DNA of 64,000 nucleotides from positions 496,001 to 560,000 of the forward strand of contig JAXMOE010000002.1 of the NCBI GenBank assembly GCA_034670025.1, written 5' to 3'. Under the pieces are notes generated by a model. The model saw only the letters and a program-made list of their open reading frames with translations, had not been told where the DNA came from and searched no databases. The translations under genes and the position numbers were made by a program. This DNA is from PGYR01 sp034670025. GTDB taxonomy: Bacteria; Bacteroidota; Ignavibacteria; Kapaibacteriales; UBA2268. Below are positions 27,201 to 36,400 of the stretch, in pieces (position 1 is the stretch's first letter; every line of letters starts with the position of its first letter).

Positions 27201-29160
27201 TACTGAGCTAATCAATTTGAAGAATGATTATAGTATAATTGATGAAAATCCAGATGGATACTTTACTATTGCTAACGTACCAAATTCTATAAATTCTGGT
27301 GGGTCTAATTCGTTCAGAATTAGGTTTATTCCACCAAAAAATCCAAGTGATTCGGGAATGAAATATGCTAAGCTTACATTTGGTTTTGATGAATCTGGAG
27401 ATGAGGTTTTTGAGATAGTACTGAAAGCAGAAGTTGATACTTTCAATATAAAGTTGACTCCAGGTAGTCCTTTTGATTTAGGGGATGTGCCGGTTGGACT
27501 TGATGTGCCGCCAAAACAAATTACTTTGAACAACCAAGGTAAATTACCAAGAACAATTACTGGTTTTACGCAAGAACCAAATTCTAAATTAACTATAACT
27601 AAATCTGGAGCTGGTGGATTTCCAGTAATAATACAGCCAGGTGGAACACAAGATTTTGATGTAGATATTGACTTAGATGTGCTCGGGCCTTTTACAGAAG
27701 ATATAGTGGCTGAGTTTTCCAAATGTAATAATTCGATGTTGATAGAAGTTATTGCAAATGGAGTAGAAGCGGAATTGGTTATTCCAACTGATTTAGATTT
27801 GGGAGTGAAAAGCCCATGCTTAGATGAAACAATACAAGTTCAGTTTAGGAACGAAGGTGATGCCGCACTTGTTCTGGACAGCATTGAAGTTATTCGTAAT
27901 GGTAACTCACTTTTCAAAAAATCAGTTGATCAAGCGATTAATGAATTTGATGGAACTAATGCTCATTTTGAAAATATAGACTTTATTGATGCAGTTCTGC
28001 CATTTGGTGATTATAGTGCTACTCTAATCGCGTATTATACTGCTAATGGTCAAAACCAGACATTGCCTAAAGAGATAACTGCTGAGATAAAATCTGGAAT
28101 AGTTGTAACACAAGTACCAACTGATTTTGGCAGAGTTTTCATAGGTGCAACAGAATCCAGAAATATTAATATTGCAGTTGACAATACAGCTCCTTTTGCT
28201 GCAGGACAAGATATAACTGTAGATATTAACAGTGCAAACTTAACTCCAAATTATGCAGAATACAGTTTCATTTCACCTAATCAAATGACTATAAACTCTA
28301 CTGGTACAACCGATGATAATTTTAGTATAGACTTTACCCCATTAGCAATTGGTAATTTTGACGCTGAACTTAATGTGGAAGTATCTTTAGAGAATGGATG
28401 TTCTTACTTAGTGCCTTTAAATTTATTAGCAGATGCAACGGAAGGGGATGACCTTTTTGTATATGCAAAAGATATGTTGGAAGTTGAACCAAACATAGAT
28501 GAGTATAGAATACCTATATATGGTAGAATATCTAATATTGCTAATGAGGCTGGTAAAAATACGGACGTAAAGATAACCAAGATGAATATTAGCTTTAACA
28601 AAACCGTTTTCTTCCCAATGTCGGTCACTAATGGTTCATTAAAATCAATGATTACTAATCCTTCACTAACTACTATTGAGATAGATATGGAATCCTCAGT
28701 AAATGTTACAGAAGATGAGATATTATTGACTGAATTGGTTGGTGCTACATTATTAGGTAATGAAAAAGATAATTTGATTTTCATAAGTAACTCGATTGAG
28801 TTGGAAGAAACATCAGGGATCTCTGAAATTATACCAAGTGGAGCTTTATTCAACCTCACGATATGTCAAGAGGGTGGTGATAGGTTATTAGAATACAAGG
28901 ATGGCTTAGATTATGATTTACAACAGATAAATGGAAAGATTTCAGTTGACGCAACCTTGATTGAGTCCGGCAAGCATACGTTTAGCATAATGGATATGAC
29001 TGGTAAAAAGACTTTAATTAGAGAGGTAGACAGAACAAGGGATAGTGACAGTGAAATATCTTTGGAATATGATATAAGCAACTTAACGAGCGGAGTGTAT
29101 TATATTACGTTAGAAACGCCAGCAAGAATAAAAACAGAAAAAATTGTGATAGTAAAATAA
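24286..29160 (+). CDS. Giant glycine-rich secreted protein with choice-of-anchor D repeats and T9SS-type tail
   Basis: A 1624-residue exported protein. The signal peptide is residues 1-19, ending SLFSQ. Residues about 215-480 are very glycine-rich, with runs of seven Gly and many GGxGG turns, resembling an extended beta-solenoid surface. From about 600 to 1400 there are several Ig-like, choice-of-anchor D/HYDIN-type units marked by LDFGxV, DLGDVP and DLGVKSP strands. The final 70 residues (HTFSIMDMTGKKTL through GVYYITLETP to KIVIVK) form a T9SS type A-like sorting domain. It is probably secreted by the type IX system and attached to the surface. It is one base from the OmpA-family gene, and both share an almost identical signal peptide, so they likely act together. 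Confidence 0.82.
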   Translation: MKKIILLLLFISSYSLFSQNHYMIPDIGAPDMAIYVELVAPHDAKGYFGDDGFYLPGVDDEVDFNVTKNGALVEFGPTVVSWEGRLVSTHIFVKQTANPSQITPDPAWQVEFSVEGTTVPAPRDFTFSIVQPQTLGNNGDITGINETIFGEGNLGVRSARGAIIVDSLILKDNTTYTITTNDPDGDLTNGNQGYLPAVILSKGPIKGTNSVISVSSENKHGGPGGGGGGGNFQDNITSGVQRGSNGGNGFTSGGKGGTNLYIIRSGNYREFGSSTGPDGESLNGVESYSPSGNEGWQASYGGTGHPFGKIGVQSFSGSDANNQGGFGGGSGYNDNTRGGAGGYATAGGGDNVTGGTTGGQVHGNEMTIPLAGGSGGAGGNPEANPISLDFVVNSGEGGGGGGALLLFAREIDGVSITADGDDGRNGYDNAEGGPGSGGAAVIMSKNGISNSTLSASGGSRSGRDGGAGRIRYDGYQAFTPISFSPNDATDYRGISTDSSQTITPKHRFTGTHEPGKEILIYIKSEVSNWQLLRPSFSPGSVSWGVNFNFDRFHEDEYYISVVQTETQSVDDYTYEPEKVLSQAATNIVRFGEPDIYFPEDTTFNVINCSGATLVDSIQIQSIGGDYLFLKPWKLIFGDRGIDFTPFVSAKYIVPDGPDSLGYINFTYTKQPGHSGIITDTLYIFHDGVSFRDTVAIAININLQDVDVTFLNEQETQVIDTLDLGVICKGELANAKFNIRNDSEFDINNLDISIIDEGNGIASSFDAAPNNIGLIEKDQSTLIDVNFQDLTETAYPNGVYALLVINSDECPDGIDTLVLKVTVAEAELTFSEADNSLDFGNVNPNQTKDMIVIVTNTGAKPALIQTPPAALAPFIYKGADQPLPYLLQPISVDPTAKLELTYTFAPTAENNYNYSTIISSAFSSNEGSCEAEKTLTLTGTSSLANIEFPDTLDFGILYECESDSLDVFIKNKYTELINLKNDYSIIDENPDGYFTIANVPNSINSGGSNSFRIRFIPPKNPSDSGMKYAKLTFGFDESGDEVFEIVLKAEVDTFNIKLTPGSPFDLGDVPVGLDVPPKQITLNNQGKLPRTITGFTQEPNSKLTITKSGAGGFPVIIQPGGTQDFDVDIDLDVLGPFTEDIVAEFSKCNNSMLIEVIANGVEAELVIPTDLDLGVKSPCLDETIQVQFRNEGDAALVLDSIEVIRNGNSLFKKSVDQAINEFDGTNAHFENIDFIDAVLPFGDYSATLIAYYTANGQNQTLPKEITAEIKSGIVVTQVPTDFGRVFIGATESRNINIAVDNTAPFAAGQDITVDINSANLTPNYAEYSFISPNQMTINSTGTTDDNFSIDFTPLAIGNFDAELNVEVSLENGCSYLVPLNLLADATEGDDLFVYAKDMLEVEPNIDEYRIPIYGRISNIANEAGKNTDVKITKMNISFNKTVFFPMSVTNGSLKSMITNPSLTTIEIDMESSVNVTEDEILLTELVGATLLGNEKDNLIFISNSIELEETSGISEIIPSGALFNLTICQEGGDRLLEYKDGLDYDLQQINGKISVDATLIESGKHTFSIMDMTGKKTLIREVDRTRDSDSEISLEYDISNLTSGVYYITLETPARIKTEKIVIVK

Positions 29161-29161
29161 T

Positions 29162-31309
29162 ATGAAAAAAATAATAGTACTACTTTTGTTTGTAAGCATA
29201 GGGTCATTGTTTTCACAAGTTGAAAACAGAAGGGATTATAACAGCTACGGTTTTTTTACAGGACTGAATTATAATATTCATAGTTCATCATTCAGTTCAC
29301 TACCTGGTGTACCAAATTGTTGTACAGAATTTACCAGCGCAACAGGAGTAGGTTTATCTATTGGTTTGCTTGCTGACTTTCAAACAAACAATATAATAGA
29401 ACATTCGGGATTCGATATCCGATTATCGTTTGATATGCTCGATGCTGAGTTCAATGAGAAAGACCAAAGAGGGGGGAACACAGTTAATCCAAATCTGATT
29501 GACCAATCTAATCCACAAAATACGGATATACGTGATGTTGATATTAATCACAATATTCTTGCGGCTTTGAGTATAGTGTCTTTAGAACCAACTTTCAGAT
29601 ACTCGCCTATTTATGATTTAAACTTGCATCTGGGGTTCAAATTTGGTATTCCTATTACATCATCATTTAACCAAAATTCAGTTATTACATCACCTGACTA
29701 CGTAGTATTCAAAGATACAGATGGTTTCAAAAGAAATGTAGCCTCAGGAGACGAAATACCAGAAGTGAATGGATTCCATTCATCATTGGCTTTGGGTGTA
29801 GGGTATGAATTTCCATTAGCTAAGAAACTATATATTATTCCAGAAGTAAGATACTTTTTAGCTTTGAATGATGTTAATATTGATAATTGGAAACCAAATC
29901 ATCTGAGGTTTGATATTGCGTTTAAATACTATAGCATCCCTAGTAAGGAAAAGCCAGTTATAATTGACACTCTATATAAAAGAGATACTTTGATTGTAAA
30001 AAATCCTAATGTTGTTGAACCAAAAGTTGAATTAGTTTCTACTGACATAACTGAAAACACTGATGAGAGTGATGAAAGAATATTTGTTACTAAGACAATC
30101 AGTGAGAAATATGAAAAAACTATTCCAAGAGATATATTAATCACTGCGAAGTTAAGTGGCGATATAGAAGATGTGAAACAAATTGTAATAGAAGAGCTGG
30201 AAATGGAAGAGGGCTTTCCATTGCTGCCGTATGTTTTCTTTGATAAGGGAAAAGGTGATTTGAACAATTCAAGTCAGTTAATGGATGACTATACACTTTT
30301 GGGCAACAAATTTGAAGAGCAAGAACTGCCTTGGAATACTCTGAAAATTCACAATCAGTTGCTTAATGTTATTGGTAGCAGAATGACAGACAACCCTGAT
30401 GCAAGAATAAATGTTATCGGGACTAATAATAATACTGGTGTTGAGAAACAAAATATTGCTTTATCAGAAAAGAGAGCAAATTCGGTGAAAGAATATTTAG
30501 TTAACAACTGGGGGATTGACGCTTCCAGAATAAATACAGAATCTCGAAATTTACCAGCAATACCAGGTAATTCGGATATGCCCGATGGTATTGTAGAAAA
30601 TCAAAGAGCAGAGATAGAATCAGATGATTATGAGATATTGAAGCCAGTGTACCTAAAAGATATAGTAAAGGTGTCTAATCCTCCAATAGTAAACATTATG
30701 CCAGAGATTAGTTCCAGTGATGAGGAAAGTGAAGTTGACTACAATCTAACAATCAAGCAAGACAATAATATATTAAGATTAGTTAATAGCAGTGAAATTG
30801 GTGACTCTGGATATGATTGGAATGTGTTAGAAGATCCTCAGCCACTACTGGACAAACCAGTAGAGGTTGTGCTCAATGCAAAAGATCAGTTTGGCAATGA
30901 AGCAATAGATACAAAGACTACTGAAGTAGAACAGTTGACTATTAAGAAGAAAAGATTTGAGCTCAAAGATGATAATAGAATTGAAAAGTTTGCTTTAATC
31001 GTATTTGACTACGATAAATCAACACTTTCTAATAGACATAAGAAAGTTTTAGATGATATAAAATCACGTATAGAACCTAACTCTATAATTACGATTGAGG
31101 GCTATACTGATAGAACTGGCTCCGCCGAATACAATAAAAATTTGGCAAAAAGAAGGGCAGAGGAAGTAAATAAGTATATTGGGACAAAAAATAATAATAT
31201 TACCTTAAAAGCAATTGGTGAGGATAAGTTACTGTATAATAATAATATACCGCAAGGTAGAAATTATTCGAGAACTGTTTTGGTGAAAATAGTAACACCA
31301 ATTAAATAA
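29162..31309 (+). CDS. OmpA-family outer-membrane protein with two OmpA-like domains
   Basis: The signal peptide (residues 1-19, ending SLFSQ) is followed by a beta-barrel-like domain of about 250 residues and two OmpA-like peptidoglycan-binding regions. The first lies around residues 355-500 (VFFDKGKGDLNN, then SEKRANSVKEYLV). The second is at the C-terminus (about 610-710), with FDYDKSTL, IEGYTDRTGSAEYN and LAKRRAEEV. A linker of extracellular-type Ig strands (about 510-600) separates them. The first OmpA-like domain is degenerate (it lacks the usual GxTDxxG). It probably anchors the envelope to peptidoglycan and may hold or display the giant protein encoded one base upstream. Confidence 0.87.
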   Translation: MKKIIVLLLFVSIGSLFSQVENRRDYNSYGFFTGLNYNIHSSSFSSLPGVPNCCTEFTSATGVGLSIGLLADFQTNNIIEHSGFDIRLSFDMLDAEFNEKDQRGGNTVNPNLIDQSNPQNTDIRDVDINHNILAALSIVSLEPTFRYSPIYDLNLHLGFKFGIPITSSFNQNSVITSPDYVVFKDTDGFKRNVASGDEIPEVNGFHSSLALGVGYEFPLAKKLYIIPEVRYFLALNDVNIDNWKPNHLRFDIAFKYYSIPSKEKPVIIDTLYKRDTLIVKNPNVVEPKVELVSTDITENTDESDERIFVTKTISEKYEKTIPRDILITAKLSGDIEDVKQIVIEELEMEEGFPLLPYVFFDKGKGDLNNSSQLMDDYTLLGNKFEEQELPWNTLKIHNQLLNVIGSRMTDNPDARINVIGTNNNTGVEKQNIALSEKRANSVKEYLVNNWGIDASRINTESRNLPAIPGNSDMPDGIVENQRAEIESDDYEILKPVYLKDIVKVSNPPIVNIMPEISSSDEESEVDYNLTIKQDNNILRLVNSSEIGDSGYDWNVLEDPQPLLDKPVEVVLNAKDQFGNEAIDTKTTEVEQLTIKKKRFELKDDNRIEKFALIVFDYDKSTLSNRHKKVLDDIKSRIEPNSIITIEGYTDRTGSAEYNKNLAKRRAEEVNKYIGTKNNNITLKAIGEDKLLYNNNIPQGRNYSRTVLVKIVTPIK

Positions 31310-31381
31310 ATTTGTAACTAATTAATAACTCAAATTGTCTATATAATAAGTAATAGAAATCTTGTACAAAAAATAAGTTGT

Positions 31382-31948
31382 ATGTTTAAACCAAATAAAT
31401 ATAATAAAAAGGAACTAGAATACGAACAGGCGGTTGAGTCTCTTCGTAGCGGTAGTGCAGAGGCATTTCAGTTCCTTTATCAAAAATATCACAACAAGGT
31501 TTATAGATTTTGCTTACGAATGCTTGGCTCTGAACAAGCAGCTAAAGATGCTTTTCAAGATACATTTGTGAAAGTGTATGAGAAAAGAGAGTCGTTCAAT
31601 GGTGATAATTTCAGTGCTTGGCTTTTCACTATAGCAAGACACACTTGCTACAATATGATGCGAGCAAGCAAAGAACACTCTTCGTTTGATGAGACTTATC
31701 ATGCAATGAAGATACAGAAGACAACAGATTTTGGTCTGCAAAAGGCCTTGGAGTCAGCAATTAACAGTTTAGCTGATAATCACAAAGAAGCCTTTATCTT
31801 ACGTGAATATGAAGAATTGACTTATGAAGAGATAGCAGAAGTTCTTGAAATTGAATTGTCTTTAGCAAAGATTAGAGTTTTCCGTGCTAGAAGAAAACTC
31901 AGAACAATATTGAAACCTATAATGAAAGAGTTAGATGAACATAGATAA
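31382..31948 (+). CDS. ECF-type RNA polymerase sigma factor
   Basis: A 188-residue sigma-70 family factor with region 2 (AFQFLYQKYHNKVYRFCLRML, then DAFQDTFVKVYE and FSAWLFTIARHTCYNMMR) and region 4 (LADNHKEAFILREYEELTYEEIAEVLEIELSLAKIRVFRARRKLR) containing the helix-turn-helix that reads the -35 element. Region 3 is absent, as expected for ECF factors. The ATG at 31382 follows a 72-base spacer after the OmpA gene. The end overlaps the next gene, an anti-sigma-like protein, by 14 bases, the typical sigma/anti-sigma arrangement. It may control its own operon or the receptor genes that follow; the target promoters are not defined here. Confidence 0.92.
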   Translation: MFKPNKYNKKELEYEQAVESLRSGSAEAFQFLYQKYHNKVYRFCLRMLGSEQAAKDAFQDTFVKVYEKRESFNGDNFSAWLFTIARHTCYNMMRASKEHSSFDETYHAMKIQKTTDFGLQKALESAINSLADNHKEAFILREYEELTYEEIAEVLEIELSLAKIRVFRARRKLRTILKPIMKELDEHR

Positions 31949-33257
31949 TTTGATATCGAAATATTTGGATGGTGAACTCACTGAGAAGGAAGATAATGAG
32001 TTGAGAAACTTAATATCTACTGATGAGGAAGCTCGCGATATATTCAATAGTTATATTGATATTCATATTGCTGCCAAAGAAGATGCCAAGTCAATAGAAA
32101 CGCCTGAGGATGTCAAAAATGACACCGAAGATAAAGTGATGATGGCTATTCTGAGTGGTGCACCTACCGTTGAAAAAACTAAATTTGGATTGAGTATATT
32201 CAGTATTTTCCCAAAACAATTAGTTTCTATGGTAGCAGTTCTGTTGGTGATTAGCTTTGTGAATATTTCTGATTTTAATAAAGTTCTTAATGGTTTACCT
32301 ACTTTCGCTAAATCTAATTTTGTTATGAGTGTACCAGTAGTTGAATCGTATGAAGTTGAATCAAACTTAGTTAATACAATTGACACAAAGCAATCAATTG
32401 CTACAACTAATAATAAAAGAAACAGTACAGCTAAATCTGATGCTTTAGTTGAGAGTAATGAATTTGCAACTGATGAACTGAACTCAGATGAAGTTTCTAA
32501 TAGCAAAAATGACGAAATTTCTACTATAAGCCAGATAGATAGAACAATTGCCAATGAAGAGACTGATGATGCAAGCTTGTCTCTTGAGTATGAAGTTTTT
32601 GAAGAAGATAATAATGAAGGTGCAATATCTCCAGTTATAAGTAACATGAATCAAGGAAATAATACTTCAAATATAGAATTTGGTGAGGTGATTAATAGAG
32701 TTAGGTTTAATCAAAATGATTTGGCTGTGAATAATATACAGCTAACTACATTTACAGCTCAACCATTTCAGCTTTATGGATTCAATGATAAGGCAAACGC
32801 GAGTATGAGTTCTTATTCGCAAGCAATATCAATAACTATGAATGAGAAAACAAAAGTAGGGTTGGAGATTGGTTATTCAGATATCTCTTATCTTGGAGAA
32901 ATGTTCACAACAACAAAAATATTAGACAAATACGGAAGAGAAACTGGAAGAAGCTTCAAAGTAAGAACAGAATCGGATAAAGATTTTGCTCTATATTGGG
33001 GACAAATGTTTGTACAAACAGAATTGTTAAAAGTGGATAACTTTGATATTGGGGTAAGATTAGGGTTTGGTATGTCCGAAGAGGGGTTCAATACTAACTC
33101 AAAAGCAATTGCGGGATATGAATTGGCAGAAGGCATAAAGCTAACAGCCGGAACGGAATTCACTTACTTTACTGCGTCATTACCGCAATTAGTTAATTCA
33201 TATACAAACAATTTTTACAGTTTTTCAATGATATATGGATTGCAGTTTAGTTTTTAA
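31935..33257 (+). CDS. Anti-sigma-like membrane protein with barrel-like C-terminal domain
   Basis: Residues 1-50 look like the cytoplasmic N-terminus of an anti-sigma factor (YLDGELTEKEDNEL, then EEARDIFNSYI) but lack the zinc HxxxCxxC motif. One membrane segment lies at about 94-111. A long Ser/Asn/Glu-rich, low-complexity periplasmic stretch (about 140-240) leads to a C-terminal region of about 175 residues with alternating beta strands (VGLEIGYSDISY, FDIGVRLGFGM, IKLTAGTEFTYF) that ends in Phe, as outer-membrane barrels do. It overlaps the sigma gene by 14 bases. I infer an anti-sigma factor that senses the envelope; the barrel-like domain is an unusual addition. Confidence 0.65.
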   Translation: MNIDNLISKYLDGELTEKEDNELRNLISTDEEARDIFNSYIDIHIAAKEDAKSIETPEDVKNDTEDKVMMAILSGAPTVEKTKFGLSIFSIFPKQLVSMVAVLLVISFVNISDFNKVLNGLPTFAKSNFVMSVPVVESYEVESNLVNTIDTKQSIATTNNKRNSTAKSDALVESNEFATDELNSDEVSNSKNDEISTISQIDRTIANEETDDASLSLEYEVFEEDNNEGAISPVISNMNQGNNTSNIEFGEVINRVRFNQNDLAVNNIQLTTFTAQPFQLYGFNDKANASMSSYSQAISITMNEKTKVGLEIGYSDISYLGEMFTTTKILDKYGRETGRSFKVRTESDKDFALYWGQMFVQTELLKVDNFDIGVRLGFGMSEEGFNTNSKAIAGYELAEGIKLTAGTEFTYFTASLPQLVNSYTNNFYSFSMIYGLQFSF

Positions 33258-33265
33258 AATGAATG

Positions 33266-33297
33266 CTAAAAGTGTAAAGATATTTTGACACTTTTAG
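33266..33297 (+). terminator. Hairpin after the sigma/anti-sigma pair
   Basis: A perfect 10-bp inverted repeat CTAAAAGTGT / ACACTTTTAG with a 12-base loop, 8 bases after the stop. Only a short A-rich tail follows instead of a T-run, so it may be a weak terminator or a stabilising 3' hairpin. The remaining 200 bases before the receptor gene are AT-rich, with one short dyad (33391-33414). Confidence 0.5.
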
Positions 33298-33497
33298 TAA
33301 AAATTCAAATAATTATTATATATTTGAAACGGGCTTAAAATGAATAATAACATAGTTGAGTTAACTTTGGGACTCAAATAGTACACTAGAATGCATAATT
33401 AGTTTATTGCATTGTATTTACGGCTATGTTACACTATTCTTATTTTAACTCATCTTATTTAGACAATAAAAAATTATAATTTATTAGGAGTTTTATT

Positions 33498-36400
33498 ATG
33501 CTAAGAATAGCTTTAATAGCAATATTGAGTTTGGCATTTGTTATACCGCAGTCACTTACTGCTAGTATATACGGAACCATTAAGGGAGAAGTTACAGACG
33601 AAGATGGCAATGCTGCTATCGGTGCTTCTGTTGCACTTATTGGTACAACAAAAGGTGCTAATGTGAAAGTGAATGGTAAATACGTAATACCGGGTGTAAG
33701 AGCGGGTAATTATGAAGTCAAAGTTACTTCAATTGGTTACGATCCTATAATTAAGAAAGTGAAAGTTAGTGCTGACCAAACTACAACGGTAAATTTCCAA
33801 TTAAGTATGGGTTCAGTTGAATTAGAAGAAATAGTTGTAGAAGACACTAAAATGGTAAACAAGTTCCAAGTAGGGGCTCAGTCAAGTTTTGACGAAGCAG
33901 ACTTACAAAGAACAGCCAGCGGTGGCGTTGCTTCGTTAGTAACTCTTTCTTCTGGTGTAACTAATAGTGGAAGTGGTTACAATATCCGTGGTACTAGAGC
34001 CAATGACACTCAAGTTATGGTCGATGGTATGGATGTAGGTAATCAATTTACTGGTGGTTTTGGTGGTGCAGGTACTGCCTATGCTCCTATGGTATCGTCT
34101 TATGCAACTCAAGAAGTTCAAGTAAAAAAAGGTGGTTCGGGTGCTCAATTTGGTAACTCTATGGGTGGCCAAGTAAACACAGTAGTAAAAACTGGTAGAG
34201 ATGACAAGTATGAAGGTTTCTTAACTTATAGAACTGACCTTCCTTCACTGAATGGTTCGCAAGGGATAGGTACACAGTTAATTAAGACTGGTAATACTTA
34301 TGATTTAATGGAAGGTGGAGAAGGTAGAAAGCTTCAAGGTGATAATCTGAATAATATCGAATTTGGTGTTGGTGGTCCAATACCTGGACTTAACGACGCT
34401 TTGAAAAATGCTACATTCTATCTAACAGGTAGATATGAAAACAGACAATTCAGAAATTCAGGATATGAGTATTACGCACCTACAATCACTGACGATAATG
34501 GTGATTACTTAATGGGTGGAGAAAATTTGGGTCAGTTAGACAACCAAAGATCTTGGGTTAAAAATATAACTGGTAGAATGAAATTTGGATTAACTGAAAA
34601 TGTTTCATTAACAGTTGGTGGTCAATTAGGTCAAACTTCGTTAGAGAATCAAGGAGTTGGTAATCTTTATATGACTGATATTGGTGTTATCGATGGTGTA
34701 GAAAACGGAATAGAAGAAAGAGTTGCAAAAATCAATGCAACTAACTCAGATGTAAATAACGTATTTGTTAAGTTGAATCAATCTTTCCCAGAAGCATCTG
34801 CATTTTATGAGTTAAGGTTGTCAACAACAATCAACAATGACGTTTCAGGTAGAAGAGCAGAATATGGTTCAGACCCATCATTTTTTGGTGGTTTTGAAAT
34901 GTTACAGCCACAAAATGAATATGGTCTAAACCTAAACGGCGATGGCCTTACATTAGAAGCGGCAGATTTACTTGCAGACAGATATACTCCATTGATTCAA
35001 CAAAGATATCCAAACGATGGAAACACATCTCCTGATTTATTACAAAATTATGCAATTAGAAATCCATTGTCCGGTTATTTGGAAACTTCTCCAACAAATA
35101 CATTTTATAACCCGTATGGTACTGATAGATTTTTCAGTGGACATGCGAGTTATGGTTTCCAATACAGAAATGGTAGTTATTTACAAGCAGATGGTAACTT
35201 TACTAAGTATATCCAAGGTGATAAGTTTGAACACAATATCCAAACTGGATTTGAAGTAAGGACATACACAATGGGTTACCATTCTAATCCATCACCAACT
35301 ACTTCTAATACAGTGGATGTTTACTCTTCTGAATTTGGTGGTAATATATATGCGGAAAGTGATTCGATATATGAAGTTACTAGCCAAGAGTTTAATCCTT
35401 TGAGAGCAAGTTTGTACGTACAAGATCAAATATCGTTTGAAGGAATAATTATAACGCCGGGTTTAAGGGTAGACATGTTCAACTCAAATACGGTATATCA
35501 GACAGAAAACTTTCCTTTACCCAAAAGATGGGAAACGGAAAAGTATGCTGACGCAGAAGCAAAATTTATGATTAGTCCACGATTGAATGCTAGTTATCCT
35601 ATTACTGATCAATCAGTATTCAAAATGAATTTTGGAGTTTATTATCAAATGCCAGAACTTCAATATATTTATGATGGTGTAAACTTAGTTTCTAGGAATT
35701 TGAACACTCCAAGAATTGGTAATCCTAATATTGAGCCACAAAGAACAAACCAATACCAAGTAGCTTATTCATCTGCTTTAACAGAAGATTTTGCATTAGA
35801 TATATCTGCTTATTATAATGATATTTATAATCAATTAGGTTACTCTTATGTAGCTGACTCTGAGGATCCTTATTTCTTAGCAGAGGTTGGACAATACGGT
35901 ACTAACAAGGGAGTTGAGATAGACTTAAGAAAAAGAGTAAGAGATAATTTTGGATTTAGACTTGCTTATACTTTAGGTTCTGTCACTGGTACAAGTAACA
36001 ACGCAACATCATCGGCATCAATTACATTTGATCCAACTTCAGAAAGACCCATTATACCACTAGCACCTTTCAGATTAGGAAGAGATATAACTCATAGATT
36101 AACTGCAGTGCTTAACTTTGCTTGGGCTGATGAAGAAGGTCCATCAATTGGTGGTATCAATTTCTTAGAGAATGCTTATGTAACATTTACTGGAAACTTT
36201 AGATCAGGTGTTCCATATACTTTATCTGAAATTAATGGACAAGGTCAATTATCTGAAATAAATGCTTTGGAAGGTCCTGGTTCTTGGTCAATAGACTCTA
36301 GGATTGGTAAGGAATTCAAATTGAGCGATATTTTCGGTGAAGGTATGGGAAGTTCTTCGCTTGAGCTTTATGTTGATATATTTAACTTGACAAACAGAAC

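Noticed and set aside
33351..33420. Short dyads TTGAGT/ACTCAA and AATGCA/TGCATT before the TonB receptor
   Set aside because: They are 6-bp matches in very AT-rich sequence and could arise by chance; no promoter or operator can be assigned.
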